Shown in pieces: positions 34,545-43,821 of a stretch of 64,000 nucleotides of DNA; position 1 is the first letter of the stretch, and every line of letters begins with the position of its first letter. A program made the position numbers and the translations under genes. Location of the stretch: the NCBI GenBank assembly GCA_041660525.1, contig JBAZWD010000001.1, forward strand, positions 62,001-126,000, in the 5' to 3' direction. Origin of the DNA: JABCZS01 sp041660525 (lineage in GTDB: Bacteria; Pseudomonadota; Gammaproteobacteria; JABCZS01). Below the pieces are notes generated by a model. That model searched no databases, was not told where the DNA came from, and was given only the letters and a program-made list of their open reading frames with translations.

Positions 34545-35700
34545 AACTTGTTTGTTTCTCTTGTAATATTTGTGGCAAAGCAAATAACGCTTGTTCTAAC
34601 GGTATGATCTTAATACTATCAACATAAAGTGTTTCACTTCCGCCATAAATCAATGTTAATTGTGCCATAGGGTAATCTTTAGCAAACGCTTTCAAGCCTG
34701 AAAAATCCTTATGATCTAGCTTTGTTTTCCGCTTAATTTCAAAAGCATGCAAACCATGTTCACCGTATAAAATAAAATCCACTTCAACATTATTACGCGT
34801 ACGCCAAAAATAAATTTGATATCCAAAACGATAATAATCATTGATGGCTAATAAATGTTGTAAGACTAATGTTTCTAAACCAGCGCCATCAATCTCATCA
34901 TCCGTATCTAATATTCCGCGGGGACGTATCGTGCGATAAATACCTACGTCAAAAAAATAAAATTTGGGATGGGATACTAATTGTCGTTGTGCTCTGCGGG
35001 TAAAGACTGGAATTTTCATTCCTAATAATAAATCTTCAACAATATCAAAATAAGCAACCACTGTTTTTTGCGCAATCGCGGCTTCACGCGCAACATTCGA
35101 CATATTAAGAATATTACCTTGTGAGAAACTCGCCACTTCTAAAAATCTTGCAAACTCTGAAAGGTTACGTGTAATCCCTTCTTGCAAAATTTCTTCACGC
35201 AAATAGGTTGTCACATAAGTTTCTAAGTAAAGAGCAGGATCAGAATTGTTAATAACATTCGGTAATAAACCATATTTTAAGGCGTGCAGTAAATTAAAAT
35301 CTTGCTGTAATTCTTGGCACACAAAAGGATACATTGTATATTTAAGTGCGCGACCTGCTAATAAATTAGTACCGCGTCTACGTAAACTACGTGCACTAGA
35401 GCCTGTCAAAATAAATTTAAATTTTTGATGCTCAATCAAACGATGTACTTCATTGAGTAATTCTGGGATTTTTTGAACTTCATCAATAATAATCCAGTTT
35501 TTAAAACTTGGGGGGATCATGGACTCAAGACGATTAGGTGCGGCTAATAAAGTATTATAGGTACCTGTATTGAGCAAATCGATATATAAAGCATCAATAA
35601 AATGTGACCTCACCCAAGAGGTTTTTCCTGTGCCCCTAGGACCAAATAAAAAGACACTTTGGGTACTTTCTGGGTCAATATTTAGTAATCGATTATACAT
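34543..35700 (-). CDS. AAA ATPase with DUF4143 C-terminal domain (second copy)
   Basis: 385 aa. Walker A GPRGTGKT at 20-27, Walker B NWIIIDEVQKIPEL, sensor LTGSSARSLRRRG, and C-terminal VEVDFILYGEHGLHAFEIKR that resembles a PD-(D/E)XK nuclease core. It is only distantly like the copy at 22.2 kb, so it is not a recent duplicate. Promoter layout and upstream repeats are similar to that gene. Some family members have been proposed to be linked to DNA metabolism or defence; no role can be assigned from the neighbours. Confidence 0.9.
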   Translation of the reverse strand: MYNRLLNIDPESTQSVFLFGPRGTGKTSWVRSHFIDALYIDLLNTGTYNTLLAAPNRLESMIPPSFKNWIIIDEVQKIPELLNEVHRLIEHQKFKFILTGSSARSLRRRGTNLLAGRALKYTMYPFVCQELQQDFNLLHALKYGLLPNVINNSDPALYLETYVTTYLREEILQEGITRNLSEFARFLEVASFSQGNILNMSNVAREAAIAQKTVVAYFDIVEDLLLGMKIPVFTRRAQRQLVSHPKFYFFDVGIYRTIRPRGILDTDDEIDGAGLETLVLQHLLAINDYYRFGYQIYFWRTRNNVEVDFILYGEHGLHAFEIKRKTKLDHKDFSGLKAFAKDYPMAQLTLIYGGSETLYVDSIKIIPLEQALFALPQILQEKQTS

Positions 35701-35706
35701 TCATCT

Positions 35707-35735
35707 ATTTTAAGCCAAAATATGCAATTTGTCTA
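35707..35735 (-). promoter_or_regulatory. Promoter of DUF4143 gene 2
   Basis: Minus-strand TAGACA (35730-35735), 17 bp, TAAAAT (35707-35712). The start would fall at or beside ATG 35700, so the transcript is predicted leaderless; no SD is seen. Confidence 0.6.
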
Positions 35736-35786
35736 TGAAAAGGATAAATTGCATGTAAATTTAGAATAAATTAGGATAAATTGCAT
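35722..35786. repeat. Repeat cluster upstream of DUF4143 gene 2
   Basis: AGGATAAATTGCAT occurs at 35741-35754 and 35773-35786 (starts 32 bp apart). An inverted partial copy ATGCAATTT lies at 35722-35730 over the promoter. Likely operator array. Confidence 0.7.
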
Positions 35787-35823
35787 ATAAACTCATAACT
35801 GATTGTTTTTAAAGTACTTTATA

Positions 35824-36891
35824 TCAATCATTCACTCTTGGTGCTAATTCACCTTTCGCATAACGAGTTGTCATTTTCTCTAATGACATCACTTTAATTT
35901 TATCGGCATGACCCGCTGTGCCAAATTCTTGGTAACGATTTTTACAAATTTCATACATCGCATTGGTAGCGGCTTGTAAATATTTACGTGGATCGAATTC
36001 TTTTGGATGCTTTACAAAATATTCACGAATTGCGCCGGTTGATGCCATACGTAAATCAGTATCAATATTAATTTTACGTACGCCGTGTTTAATACCTTGT
36101 TGAATTTCAGCAACAGGAACGCCGTAGGTTTCGCCCATATCGCCACCGTGCTCATTGATTATTTTTAACCAATCTTGTGGAACGGAAGATGAACCGTGCA
36201 TGACTAAATGTGTATCTGGAATACGCGCATGAATTGCTTTAATGCGATCGATTGCTAAAATATCACCTGTAGGTGGACGTGTAAATTTATATGCACCATG
36301 ACTTGTACCAATTGCAATTGCTAGCGCATCAACATGCGTTGCTTTCACAAATTTTGCAGCTTCTTCCGGATCTGTTAATAATTGATCGTGTGATAAATGA
36401 CCATCTGCGCCTGATCCATCTTCTTCTGCAGCTTTACCTGTTTCTAGAGATCCCAAGCAACCTAATTCACCTTCAACGGAAACACCACAACTATGCGCCA
36501 TAGCTACCACAGCTTTTGTAACATTTACATTATACTCAAACGTACTTGGCGTTTTCATATCTTCTTTTAAAGATCCATCCATCATCACCGAAGTAAAACC
36601 TAACTGAATGGAACGCTGACATACCGCGGGCGATGAACCGTGATCTTGATGCATGCATAAAGGAATATGTGGCCATTCTTCACTGGCGGCTAAAATTAAA
36701 TGTCTTAAAAAACTTGCACCGGCGTATTTTCTTGCGCCCGCAGAAGCTTGAACAATAACAGGACTATTGGTTTCATCTGCCGCCATCATAATGGCGCGCA
36801 TTTGTTCTAAATTATTAACATTAAATGCAGGGATACCGTATTGGTATTCAGCAGCGTGATCGAGTAATTGTCTTAATGTAATAATAGCCAT
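35824..36891 (-). CDS. fba: Class II fructose-bisphosphate aldolase
   Basis: 355 aa, zinc-dependent aldolase splitting fructose 1,6-bisphosphate to DHAP and GAP. CMHQDHGSSP carries catalytic D83 and zinc ligand H84; GELGCLGSLE, AIAIGTSHGAYK and VRKINIDTDLRMA are conserved, typical of the CbbA-like subclass. Lies 9 bp after pgk on the same strand. No pyruvate kinase gene lies between pgk and fba. Confidence 0.97.
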   Translation of the reverse strand: MAIITLRQLLDHAAEYQYGIPAFNVNNLEQMRAIMMAADETNSPVIVQASAGARKYAGASFLRHLILAASEEWPHIPLCMHQDHGSSPAVCQRSIQLGFTSVMMDGSLKEDMKTPSTFEYNVNVTKAVVAMAHSCGVSVEGELGCLGSLETGKAAEEDGSGADGHLSHDQLLTDPEEAAKFVKATHVDALAIAIGTSHGAYKFTRPPTGDILAIDRIKAIHARIPDTHLVMHGSSSVPQDWLKIINEHGGDMGETYGVPVAEIQQGIKHGVRKINIDTDLRMASTGAIREYFVKHPKEFDPRKYLQAATNAMYEICKNRYQEFGTAGHADKIKVMSLEKMTTRYAKGELAPRVND

Positions 36892-36900
36892 ATAAACTCC

Positions 36901-38091
36901 TTAAATATTAGTTTCTTTATCAAAGCCGCGTTGCTCTAAAATTGCAACGCCAGGTAATTGTTTGCCTTCTAAGAAGGCTAAAAATGCACCGCCACCTGTG
37001 GACACATATGAAATTTTATCATAGACACCAAATTCATCTATGGCTGCTAATGTATCGCCGCCACCTGCAACTGAAAATCCTGCGCTGTCTGCAATGGCTT
37101 TAGTAATTTCTTGAGTACCGTGCGCAAACTCTGGAAATTCGAATACACCTAAAGGACCATTCCATAAAATTGTCTTGGCGTTTTTAAGTAAATCTTTGTA
37201 GAGTTCAATGGTCTTAGGACCAATATCTAAAATCATTTCATCATCTTTTACATCATCAACAGATTTTATAGTGGCTTTTGCATTGATATTAAATTCTTTG
37301 GCAACAGCAACATCTAGGGGTAATGGAATTTGTCTGTTTTGTGCAACCATACTCGCTAATAAAGTACGTGCTTGTGGTACTAAATCTGCTTCATACAATG
37401 ATTTACCAATTTTAAATCCTGCAGCTGCTAAAAAAGTATTAGCAATACCGCCACCAACTATTAATTGATCGACTTTTTGACTTAATGTATTTAACACCAT
37501 TAATTTACTCGATACTTTTGAACCACCCACAATAGCAACAATAGGATGTTCTGGTTTTTCGAGTACTTTTGATAATGCATTTAATTCTGCTTCTAAAAGC
37601 GGGCCTGCAACGGCAAGGGGCGCATAACGTGCAACACCATAAGTTGATGCATGTGCGCGATGCGCGGTACCAAATGCATCCATGACAAAAACATCACACA
37701 ATGATGCCATTTGCAGTGCTAAAACATTATCATTGCTAGTTTCACCGCGATTAAAACGTACGTTTTCGCAGAGTACGACTTCACCGGGTTTTACATCGCA
37801 GCCTTGTAACCAATCTGTTATTAAAGGCACATGTTGGCCTAATAATTCTGATAAACGTCTAGCCACAGGTAATAATGAATGCGTAGTATCGGCTTCACCT
37901 TCTTTTGGACGACCTAAATGTGACATGAGCATCACGCAAGCGCCTGCTGTTAATGCATACGAAATTGTTGGCAAAGCCGCTAGAATACGTTGATCGCTGG
38001 TGATTTTCCCGTCGAGCATGGGCACATTAAAATCTTCACGAATTAATAAACGTTTTCCTGCTAAATCAACATCGCGCAAATACAGTAGCAT
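36901..38091 (-). CDS. pgk: Phosphoglycerate kinase
   Basis: 396 aa, converts 1,3-bisphosphoglycerate and ADP to 3-phosphoglycerate and ATP. Motifs: LLIREDFNVPMLDGKI, MLMSHLGRPKEG, DAFGTAHRAHAST, VAIVGGSKVSSKL and the C-terminal SVAGGGDTLAAIDEFG. Two-domain hinge protein of normal length. Nine bases separate it from gap and from fba, so one transcript is expected. Confidence 0.98.
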   Translation of the reverse strand: MLLYLRDVDLAGKRLLIREDFNVPMLDGKITSDQRILAALPTISYALTAGACVMLMSHLGRPKEGEADTTHSLLPVARRLSELLGQHVPLITDWLQGCDVKPGEVVLCENVRFNRGETSNDNVLALQMASLCDVFVMDAFGTAHRAHASTYGVARYAPLAVAGPLLEAELNALSKVLEKPEHPIVAIVGGSKVSSKLMVLNTLSQKVDQLIVGGGIANTFLAAAGFKIGKSLYEADLVPQARTLLASMVAQNRQIPLPLDVAVAKEFNINAKATIKSVDDVKDDEMILDIGPKTIELYKDLLKNAKTILWNGPLGVFEFPEFAHGTQEITKAIADSAGFSVAGGGDTLAAIDEFGVYDKISYVSTGGGAFLAFLEGKQLPGVAILEQRGFDKETNI

Positions 38092-38100
38092 TAATTTTTC

Positions 38101-39108
38101 CTAAGCACGCATCAATGCGAGCGTTGTGTCTAACATGCGATTTGAAAATCCCCATTCATTATCATACCAAGACAATACTTTAACTAAATTACCGATGACT
38201 TTTGTTTGTGTTGCATCAAATACGCTGGATGCAGGATTATGATTAAAATCAATAGAAACTAAAGGCAAAGTGTTATACGTTAAAATGTTTTTAAGCTCAC
38301 CTTTAGACGCAGTTAATAAAATATCATTCACTTCATCCACAGTAGTTTCGCGTGCTGCAGTAAATGTTAAATCAACAACAGATACATTAATGGTAGGTAC
38401 GCGCATGGCAAAACCATCAAGTTTTCCCGCAAGCTCGGGTAATACTAAACCAATCGCAGCAGCTGCGCCGGTTTTAGTTGGAATCATCGATTGCGTCGCC
38501 GAACGCGCGCGTCTGACATCCACATGATAAACATCGGTTAACACTTGATCATTCGTATAGGAATGTATCGTTGTCATTAAACCTTGCACGATACCTAATT
38601 TTTCTTGCAAAGGTTTAACCAATGGCGCTAAACAATTTGTTGTACAAGAAGCATTAGAAATAATGGTATCTGTGGATTTCAGCGTTTTATCATTCACACC
38701 AAATACAATGGTAGCATCCACGGGGCTGCTGGCAGGTGCGGAAATAATTACTTTTTTAGCGCCGGCATTAATGTGTTTTTGTGCTTTATCTTTGGTGGTA
38801 AAAATACCTGTGCATTCTAATACCACATCTACGTCTAATTGACCCCAAGGTAATTGTTCTGGATCACGCTGCGCATAAACATGAATTTTATCGCCATTGA
38901 TAATTAAATCATTGCCTTCTAATTCCACGGTACCTTTAAATTTTCCGTGTGCAGTATCATATTGGGTTAAATGCGCAAGAATACTTGCATCGCCCAAATC
39001 ATTAATCGCTACAATTTTAATTTCATTTTTTTTATCGCTTTCATAAAGCGCGCGCAAAATATTGCGTCCGATACGACCATAACCATTGATTGCAACTTTT
39101 ATTGGCAT
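38101..39108 (-). CDS. gap: Glyceraldehyde-3-phosphate dehydrogenase, type I
   Basis: 335 aa. NAD-binding N-terminus VAINGYGRIGRNILRAL, catalytic C155 in ISNASCTTNCLAPL, and SWYDNEWGFSNRM at the C-terminus. Its start overlaps the tkt stop by 10 bp, giving translational coupling in the tkt-gap-pgk-fba cluster. AGGAG precedes the ATG inside tkt. Confidence 0.98.
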   Translation of the reverse strand: MPIKVAINGYGRIGRNILRALYESDKKNEIKIVAINDLGDASILAHLTQYDTAHGKFKGTVELEGNDLIINGDKIHVYAQRDPEQLPWGQLDVDVVLECTGIFTTKDKAQKHINAGAKKVIISAPASSPVDATIVFGVNDKTLKSTDTIISNASCTTNCLAPLVKPLQEKLGIVQGLMTTIHSYTNDQVLTDVYHVDVRRARSATQSMIPTKTGAAAAIGLVLPELAGKLDGFAMRVPTINVSVVDLTFTAARETTVDEVNDILLTASKGELKNILTYNTLPLVSIDFNHNPASSVFDATQTKVIGNLVKVLSWYDNEWGFSNRMLDTTLALMRA

Positions 39109-41096
39109 ATAAACTCCTCTACAGTTTTTACTATATTTTGCACGGTGATGTGCAAGACTTGATAAACGCTTGAAGCCGGACCTGATTCGCCAAAACGATC
39201 AAGACCTATGATTTTTCCTTCAAGACCCACATAAGCAGCCCAGCCTTGTGTTACGCCCGCTTCAACAGCGACACGTTTCATTATATTTTTAGGTAACACT
39301 TGTTCTTTATAAGCTGCACTTTGCGCATTAAATACATCTGTGGATGGCATGGATACAACACGTACCGCATAATTTTTTTCAGCTAATTGTTTTGCAGCGT
39401 CGATGGCTAAATGCACTTCTGAACCTGTGGCAATAATAATCGCTTGTATCGTTTGTTTGGGTTCCCAAAGAATATAACCACCTTTTTCAATGTGATTTAA
39501 TGTTTCAAGATCACGTTGCATAGCGGGTAATTTTTGTCGACTCAATGCTAAAACGGTAGGCCCTTTTTTCATTAACGCGCTTTGCCATGCAAAAGCAGTT
39601 TCAATACCATCACATGGGCGCCAAACGGACATATTGGGAATTAAACGTAAACTTGCTAATTGTTCTATCGGTTGGTGTGTTGGACCATCTTCACCTAAAC
39701 CTATTGAATCATGTGTTCCTACTAAAATAACACGCTGATGCATAAGTGCAGCCATACGTAATGCATTGCGCGCATAATCTGTAAATACTAAAAATGTTCC
39801 GCCAAATGGAATCAGTCCGCCATATAAGGCTATACCATTCATGATCGCAACCATGGCAAATTCACGAACGCCGTAGAAAATATATTCACCACCCGGATTT
39901 AAATGCGAAAGCATTTGTGCATCTTTCCAGTGTGTTAAATTCGATTCAGTTAAATCTGCACTACCACCGATTAATTCAGGTAATTGCGCAGCAAAATGTG
40001 TAATCGCATGTTGCGATGCTTGACGCGTTGCAATGGTTGCTGCTGTTTCTTGCAATGATTTAAACCATGCATGTTGTGCTTGCGCAAAACCATCGGGCAA
40101 AATATTTTGCATACGACGTGTGAATTCTTTGGCTAAATCAGGATAAGTTTGTTTATATTTTTCAAAAGTATCTTGCCATTGCGCTTGATTATTTGCGCCA
40201 ACATCACGTGCATTCCAATCGTTATAAATAGCTTCTGGAATTTCAAATGGCGCATGATGCCAATTTAATTTTTCTCTTGTTAATGCAATTTCGTCGAAAC
40301 CCATCGGCGCGCCATGAACTTTTGAAGTGCCCGATAAATTCGGTGCACCAAAACCAATTTGAGTGCGACAACAAATTAAAGTGGGTTTTTCTTTTTCCTG
40401 TTGCGCAGCTTGAATGGCTTTACGAATCGCATCAGCATCATGACCATCAACATCGGATATCACGTGCCATTGATACGATCTAAAACGCTCGGGCACATTA
40501 TCCATGCACCAATCATTAATTTTGCCATCAATAGAAATACCGTTATCGTCCCAAAACGCAATCAATTTTCCTAAACGTTGTGCGCCCGCAAATGAACATG
40601 CTTCGTGAGAAATGCCTTCCATTAAACAACCATCGCCTAAAAAAACATAGGTGAAATGATCAATTAATGTGAAATCTTTTTGATTAAATTCTGCGGCTAA
40701 TTTTCTCTCTGCTAACGCCAAACCCACGGCATTTGCTAATCCTTGACCTAATGGCCCGGTTGTTGTTTCAACGCCAGGCGTCATACCATGTTCTGGATGT
40801 CCAGGGGTTTTGCTGCCAATCTGGCGGAATTGTTTCAGATCTTCAAGCGTTAAATCATAACCACTTAAATGTAATAATGAATAAAGCAACATGGAACCAT
40901 GACCATTGGATAATACAAAACGGTCGCGATTAGGCCAAGTGGGATCGGCGGGATTATGCATTAAGAACTCTCGCCATAATACGGTGGCAATGTCCGCCAT
41001 GCCCATAGGCATGCCTGGATGGCCGGATTGGGCCTTTTCAACCGCATCTATACTTAAAAATCGTAGGGCATTTGCTAAAACATCCAAAGAAGCCAT
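39099..41096 (-). CDS. tkt: Transketolase
   Basis: 665 aa thiamine-diphosphate enzyme of the pentose phosphate pathway. SGHPGMPMGMADIATVLW, the TPP-binding GDGCLMEGISHEACSFAG, and the pyrimidine-binding EFAMVAIMNGIALYGG are conserved, with EDGPTHQPIEQLASLR and RFGESGPA in the second half. First gene of the tkt-gap-pgk-fba cluster; GGAG lies six bases before ATG. The ubiquinone genes end 51 bp upstream. Confidence 0.98.
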   Translation of the reverse strand: MASLDVLANALRFLSIDAVEKAQSGHPGMPMGMADIATVLWREFLMHNPADPTWPNRDRFVLSNGHGSMLLYSLLHLSGYDLTLEDLKQFRQIGSKTPGHPEHGMTPGVETTTGPLGQGLANAVGLALAERKLAAEFNQKDFTLIDHFTYVFLGDGCLMEGISHEACSFAGAQRLGKLIAFWDDNGISIDGKINDWCMDNVPERFRSYQWHVISDVDGHDADAIRKAIQAAQQEKEKPTLICCRTQIGFGAPNLSGTSKVHGAPMGFDEIALTREKLNWHHAPFEIPEAIYNDWNARDVGANNQAQWQDTFEKYKQTYPDLAKEFTRRMQNILPDGFAQAQHAWFKSLQETAATIATRQASQHAITHFAAQLPELIGGSADLTESNLTHWKDAQMLSHLNPGGEYIFYGVREFAMVAIMNGIALYGGLIPFGGTFLVFTDYARNALRMAALMHQRVILVGTHDSIGLGEDGPTHQPIEQLASLRLIPNMSVWRPCDGIETAFAWQSALMKKGPTVLALSRQKLPAMQRDLETLNHIEKGGYILWEPKQTIQAIIIATGSEVHLAIDAAKQLAEKNYAVRVVSMPSTDVFNAQSAAYKEQVLPKNIMKRVAVEAGVTQGWAAYVGLEGKIIGLDRFGESGPASSVYQVLHITVQNIVKTVEEFICQ

Positions 41097-41147
41097 CTTA
41101 TCTCCATGTTAAATCAAACTATTGTGAGTTAAATACTGACTATTGTC

Positions 41148-42491
41148 TCATATTCCCCAAAAATATCCTATGCCTATTAGGCCCGCGCATAGAAAACCTA
41201 AACCAAAGCTTTTATATGCCGCTTTCTTGACAGCGCCGGCTTGGATTTTTTGTGCAGTTAGCATTTCCGGTAGTGCCATCACGCGGGTAATAAATGCCGG
41301 AGCATTACGAAGTTGTTGGCGTAATAATTTAAAATGAGATTGTTGCTTAAAAAACCTTTCTAAGCAGGGTCTGGCCGTATCCCAAATGTCGATATTGGGA
41401 TCTAAATACCGCGCTAAACCTTCAACATTCATTAAGGTTTTTTGTAATAACATCAGTTGTGGCAAAATCACCATATTAAATTCGCGGGCTGTTTGTAATA
41501 AACGTAAAAATAATTCTGCGAAAGAAATCTCATGGGGTTCACGTGCGAAAATAGGTTCACATACAGTGCGTATCGCATTTGCAAATGCATCTTGACGCGT
41601 GCCCGCAGGGACCCAACCAGAAGCAATATGTAATTGCGCAACGCGTTGATAATCTTGTGCGAGAAACGCAGAAAAATTTTCAGCTAAATAACGTTGATCA
41701 CTTTCAGGTAGCGTGCCGATAATGCCAAAATCCACCAAAATATATTTAATGCCTTCAGATGTTTTTTCTACGAAAATATTACCTGGGTGCATATCGGCAT
41801 GAAAAAAATTATGTTCAAAAACGGCGGTAAAAAATAATTCTATAGTTTTTTGTGCCAATAAAGTTAAATCGATGTCTTGTTTTATTAATGCTTCTTTATC
41901 GCTAATGCGCGTTGCATGAACACGCTCAAATACAGCGATATTTTTTCGTGTATAAGGCCAATAAACTTGTGGAATCACAACCCAATCCAAATCTTGCATA
42001 TTGCGTTTTAATTGTGATGCATTGGCGACTTCATAATTTAAATCAAGTTCTTTATTAATGATGTGTTTAAATTCTTGAATAGCGCCTGTTATCCCTATTT
42101 TTCTAAGTGTCGGTGAGAAAAACTCACCTAGGTTTGCTAAAAAAGAAAGTAAGCGAATATTTCGAGCGACTTGTTTTTTGATATTAGGACGTAATATTTT
42201 GATCACTACCGATTCACCGGTTTTTAAGCGTGCGCCGTGTACTTGTGCAACCGATGCGCTGCCGATAGGCTCATCTTCAAAATCTTTAAATAAAGCATCA
42301 ACATCTTGGCCTAGACTATTTTTTATAATTAAGCGTGCAGTTTTGCTGGGGAAAGGTGGCACTTGATCTTGGAGCTTAGCTAATTCATCTGCAATATCAG
42401 GCGGCAATAAATCACGACGTGTAGCCAGTGTTTGCCCGAATTTAACATAAATAGGGCCCAATGCTTGTAAAATGCGATTAATGGGTAACAT
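41148..42491 (-). CDS. ubiB: UbiB atypical kinase of ubiquinone synthesis, N-terminally short
   Basis: 447 aa ABC1/ADCK-type protein needed for aerobic ubiquinone synthesis. The KxGQ motif (VKFGQTLATRRDLLP), Ala-rich nucleotide loop SASVAQVHGA, FFHADMHPGN catalytic loop and VDFGIIGTL metal site are present, and a C-terminal membrane segment (FGLGFLCAGLIGIGYF). Compared with E. coli UbiB about 57 residues are missing from the N-terminus and part of the C-terminal tail is shorter. There is no room upstream: ubiJ stops two bases before the ATG. Could still be active because the catalytic core is whole. Confidence 0.93.
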   Translation of the reverse strand: MLPINRILQALGPIYVKFGQTLATRRDLLPPDIADELAKLQDQVPPFPSKTARLIIKNSLGQDVDALFKDFEDEPIGSASVAQVHGARLKTGESVVIKILRPNIKKQVARNIRLLSFLANLGEFFSPTLRKIGITGAIQEFKHIINKELDLNYEVANASQLKRNMQDLDWVVIPQVYWPYTRKNIAVFERVHATRISDKEALIKQDIDLTLLAQKTIELFFTAVFEHNFFHADMHPGNIFVEKTSEGIKYILVDFGIIGTLPESDQRYLAENFSAFLAQDYQRVAQLHIASGWVPAGTRQDAFANAIRTVCEPIFAREPHEISFAELFLRLLQTAREFNMVILPQLMLLQKTLMNVEGLARYLDPNIDIWDTARPCLERFFKQQSHFKLLRQQLRNAPAFITRVMALPEMLTAQKIQAGAVKKAAYKSFGLGFLCAGLIGIGYFWGI

Positions 42492-42493
42492 CG

Positions 42494-43093
42494 TTATACT
42501 CTTTGTTCACACAAACGCGCACGCACTAATAAGCGATCACATTTTGTGCGCACTTTATCTACTTCCTCAATGAAATTATCAATGGAAGATTTAGCTGCAA
42601 TCATAGGGTCTTCATCAACAACATAATCCGCACCTTGACGCAAAACATAGGCAGCCGTTTGTTTTAGGTATTCGTGCGTATGACGTAATGTTTGTGCTAA
42701 GGCATGACCGGTAACATCGCCTACCGTATGCGCTAAAGCTTCTTCCCAATCAGGATGAAAGTCTTGAAGAATATGGCTTATTTTTTGTGCCACGTGCATA
42801 TTGCCTTGCATTTGCACGTGTTGATCAGGTGTCGGTGTTCTTTTAGATAATTGGAATAAACTTTTACTGGATGCGCTAATGCTCACATCAACGTTTTTAG
42901 GTGCGCGAAGATTAAAAAATAATTGCTGTGTATCGACATGTAAATAAATTGTTTTATCTAACGATAAAATATGAATTGCAATGCAGCGATCTTGTAATTC
43001 TGTTAACGCATTTTGCGTATGTGGATCCAAAGACAATGCATAATTGACAACATTTTGCCCTGTAGCCAATAATGTTTCTAATAATAATTTCAT
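42494..43093 (-). CDS. ubiJ: UbiJ, SCP2-domain ubiquinone biosynthesis factor
   Basis: 199 aa. Weakly conserved SCP2 lipid-binding domain (about residues 15-110), and a C-terminal helical tail NFIEEVDKVRTKCDRLLVRA of the kind seen in UbiJ. It helps organise the soluble Ubi complex that works on aerobic ubiquinone intermediates. Call rests on the helical tail and on the conserved order ubiE-ubiJ-ubiB; overlaps ubiE by four bases and is two bases from ubiB. Confidence 0.88.
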   Translation of the reverse strand: MKLLLETLLATGQNVVNYALSLDPHTQNALTELQDRCIAIHILSLDKTIYLHVDTQQLFFNLRAPKNVDVSISASSKSLFQLSKRTPTPDQHVQMQGNMHVAQKISHILQDFHPDWEEALAHTVGDVTGHALAQTLRHTHEYLKQTAAYVLRQGADYVVDEDPMIAAKSSIDNFIEEVDKVRTKCDRLLVRARLCEQRV

Positions 43094-43821
43094 TTAAACC
43101 CCCGATGTATCGCGACCACACCGCCTAATAAATTAAAATATTCTACTTCATTAAAACCAGCGGCTTGCATATTTTTTTGTAATTTTTTTTGATCCGGATG
43201 CATGCGGATGGATTCAACCAAATATTGATAACTGCTTTTATCATTCGCAATAAGCTCACCTAGTTTAGGTACAATATTAAATGAATAAAAATCATACGCT
43301 TTTTCTAGAAAATTATTTTGCGGCTTAGAAAATTCTAAAATCATAATTTGGCCGCCCGGTTTCAAAACTCGCAAGCATTCGTTTAACACAACGGCTTGAT
43401 GCGTCATATTCCGAAAACCAAACGCCATAAATAAATGATCAAAGCTATTATCGATAAAAGGTAACTGTTCTGCATTGACCTGCAGTGCGCAGACATTGGA
43501 AATACCTTCATTTAATAAACGATCACGGCCCAATGATAACATTTCATTATTTAAATCGGCTAAGATGACTTGTCCTGTGCTACCTACTTTTTTTTGTAAT
43601 AATTGGGTTAAATCGCCTGTTCCACCGGCAAGATCTAAAACCACTTGTCCAGGATGCACATTACTAATGAGCACGGCGTGACGCTTCCATAAACGATGCA
43701 AGCCCAAAGACATTACATCATTCATTACATCATATTTACCTGCGACACGGCTAAACACCGATTGTACGCGTTGTGTTTTTTCCTTTTCAGAAACTTTTTC
43801 AAAGCCAAAATGATGCGCCAT
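43090..43821 (-). CDS. ubiE: Demethylmenaquinone/ubiquinone C-methyltransferase
   Basis: 243 aa SAM-dependent methyltransferase of quinone synthesis. KYDVMNDVMSLGLHRLWKR, the SAM loop VLDLAGGTGDLTQLL, LPFIDNSFDHLFMAFGFRNM and ILEFSKP are all typical of UbiE. Its start shares one base with the hslU stop and its end overlaps ubiJ (ATGA), so hslVU and ubiEJB are likely one transcript. Confidence 0.97.
   Translation of the reverse strand: MAHHFGFEKVSEKEKTQRVQSVFSRVAGKYDVMNDVMSLGLHRLWKRHAVLISNVHPGQVVLDLAGGTGDLTQLLQKKVGSTGQVILADLNNEMLSLGRDRLLNEGISNVCALQVNAEQLPFIDNSFDHLFMAFGFRNMTHQAVVLNECLRVLKPGGQIMILEFSKPQNNFLEKAYDFYSFNIVPKLGELIANDKSSYQYLVESIRMHPDQKKLQKNMQAAGFNEVEYFNLLGGVVAIHRGFK

Noticed and set aside
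22187..35700. The two DUF4143 genes as a recent duplication
   Set aside because: Protein sequences are only distantly alike and lengths differ (453 and 385 aa); the repeat sequences upstream are unrelated.
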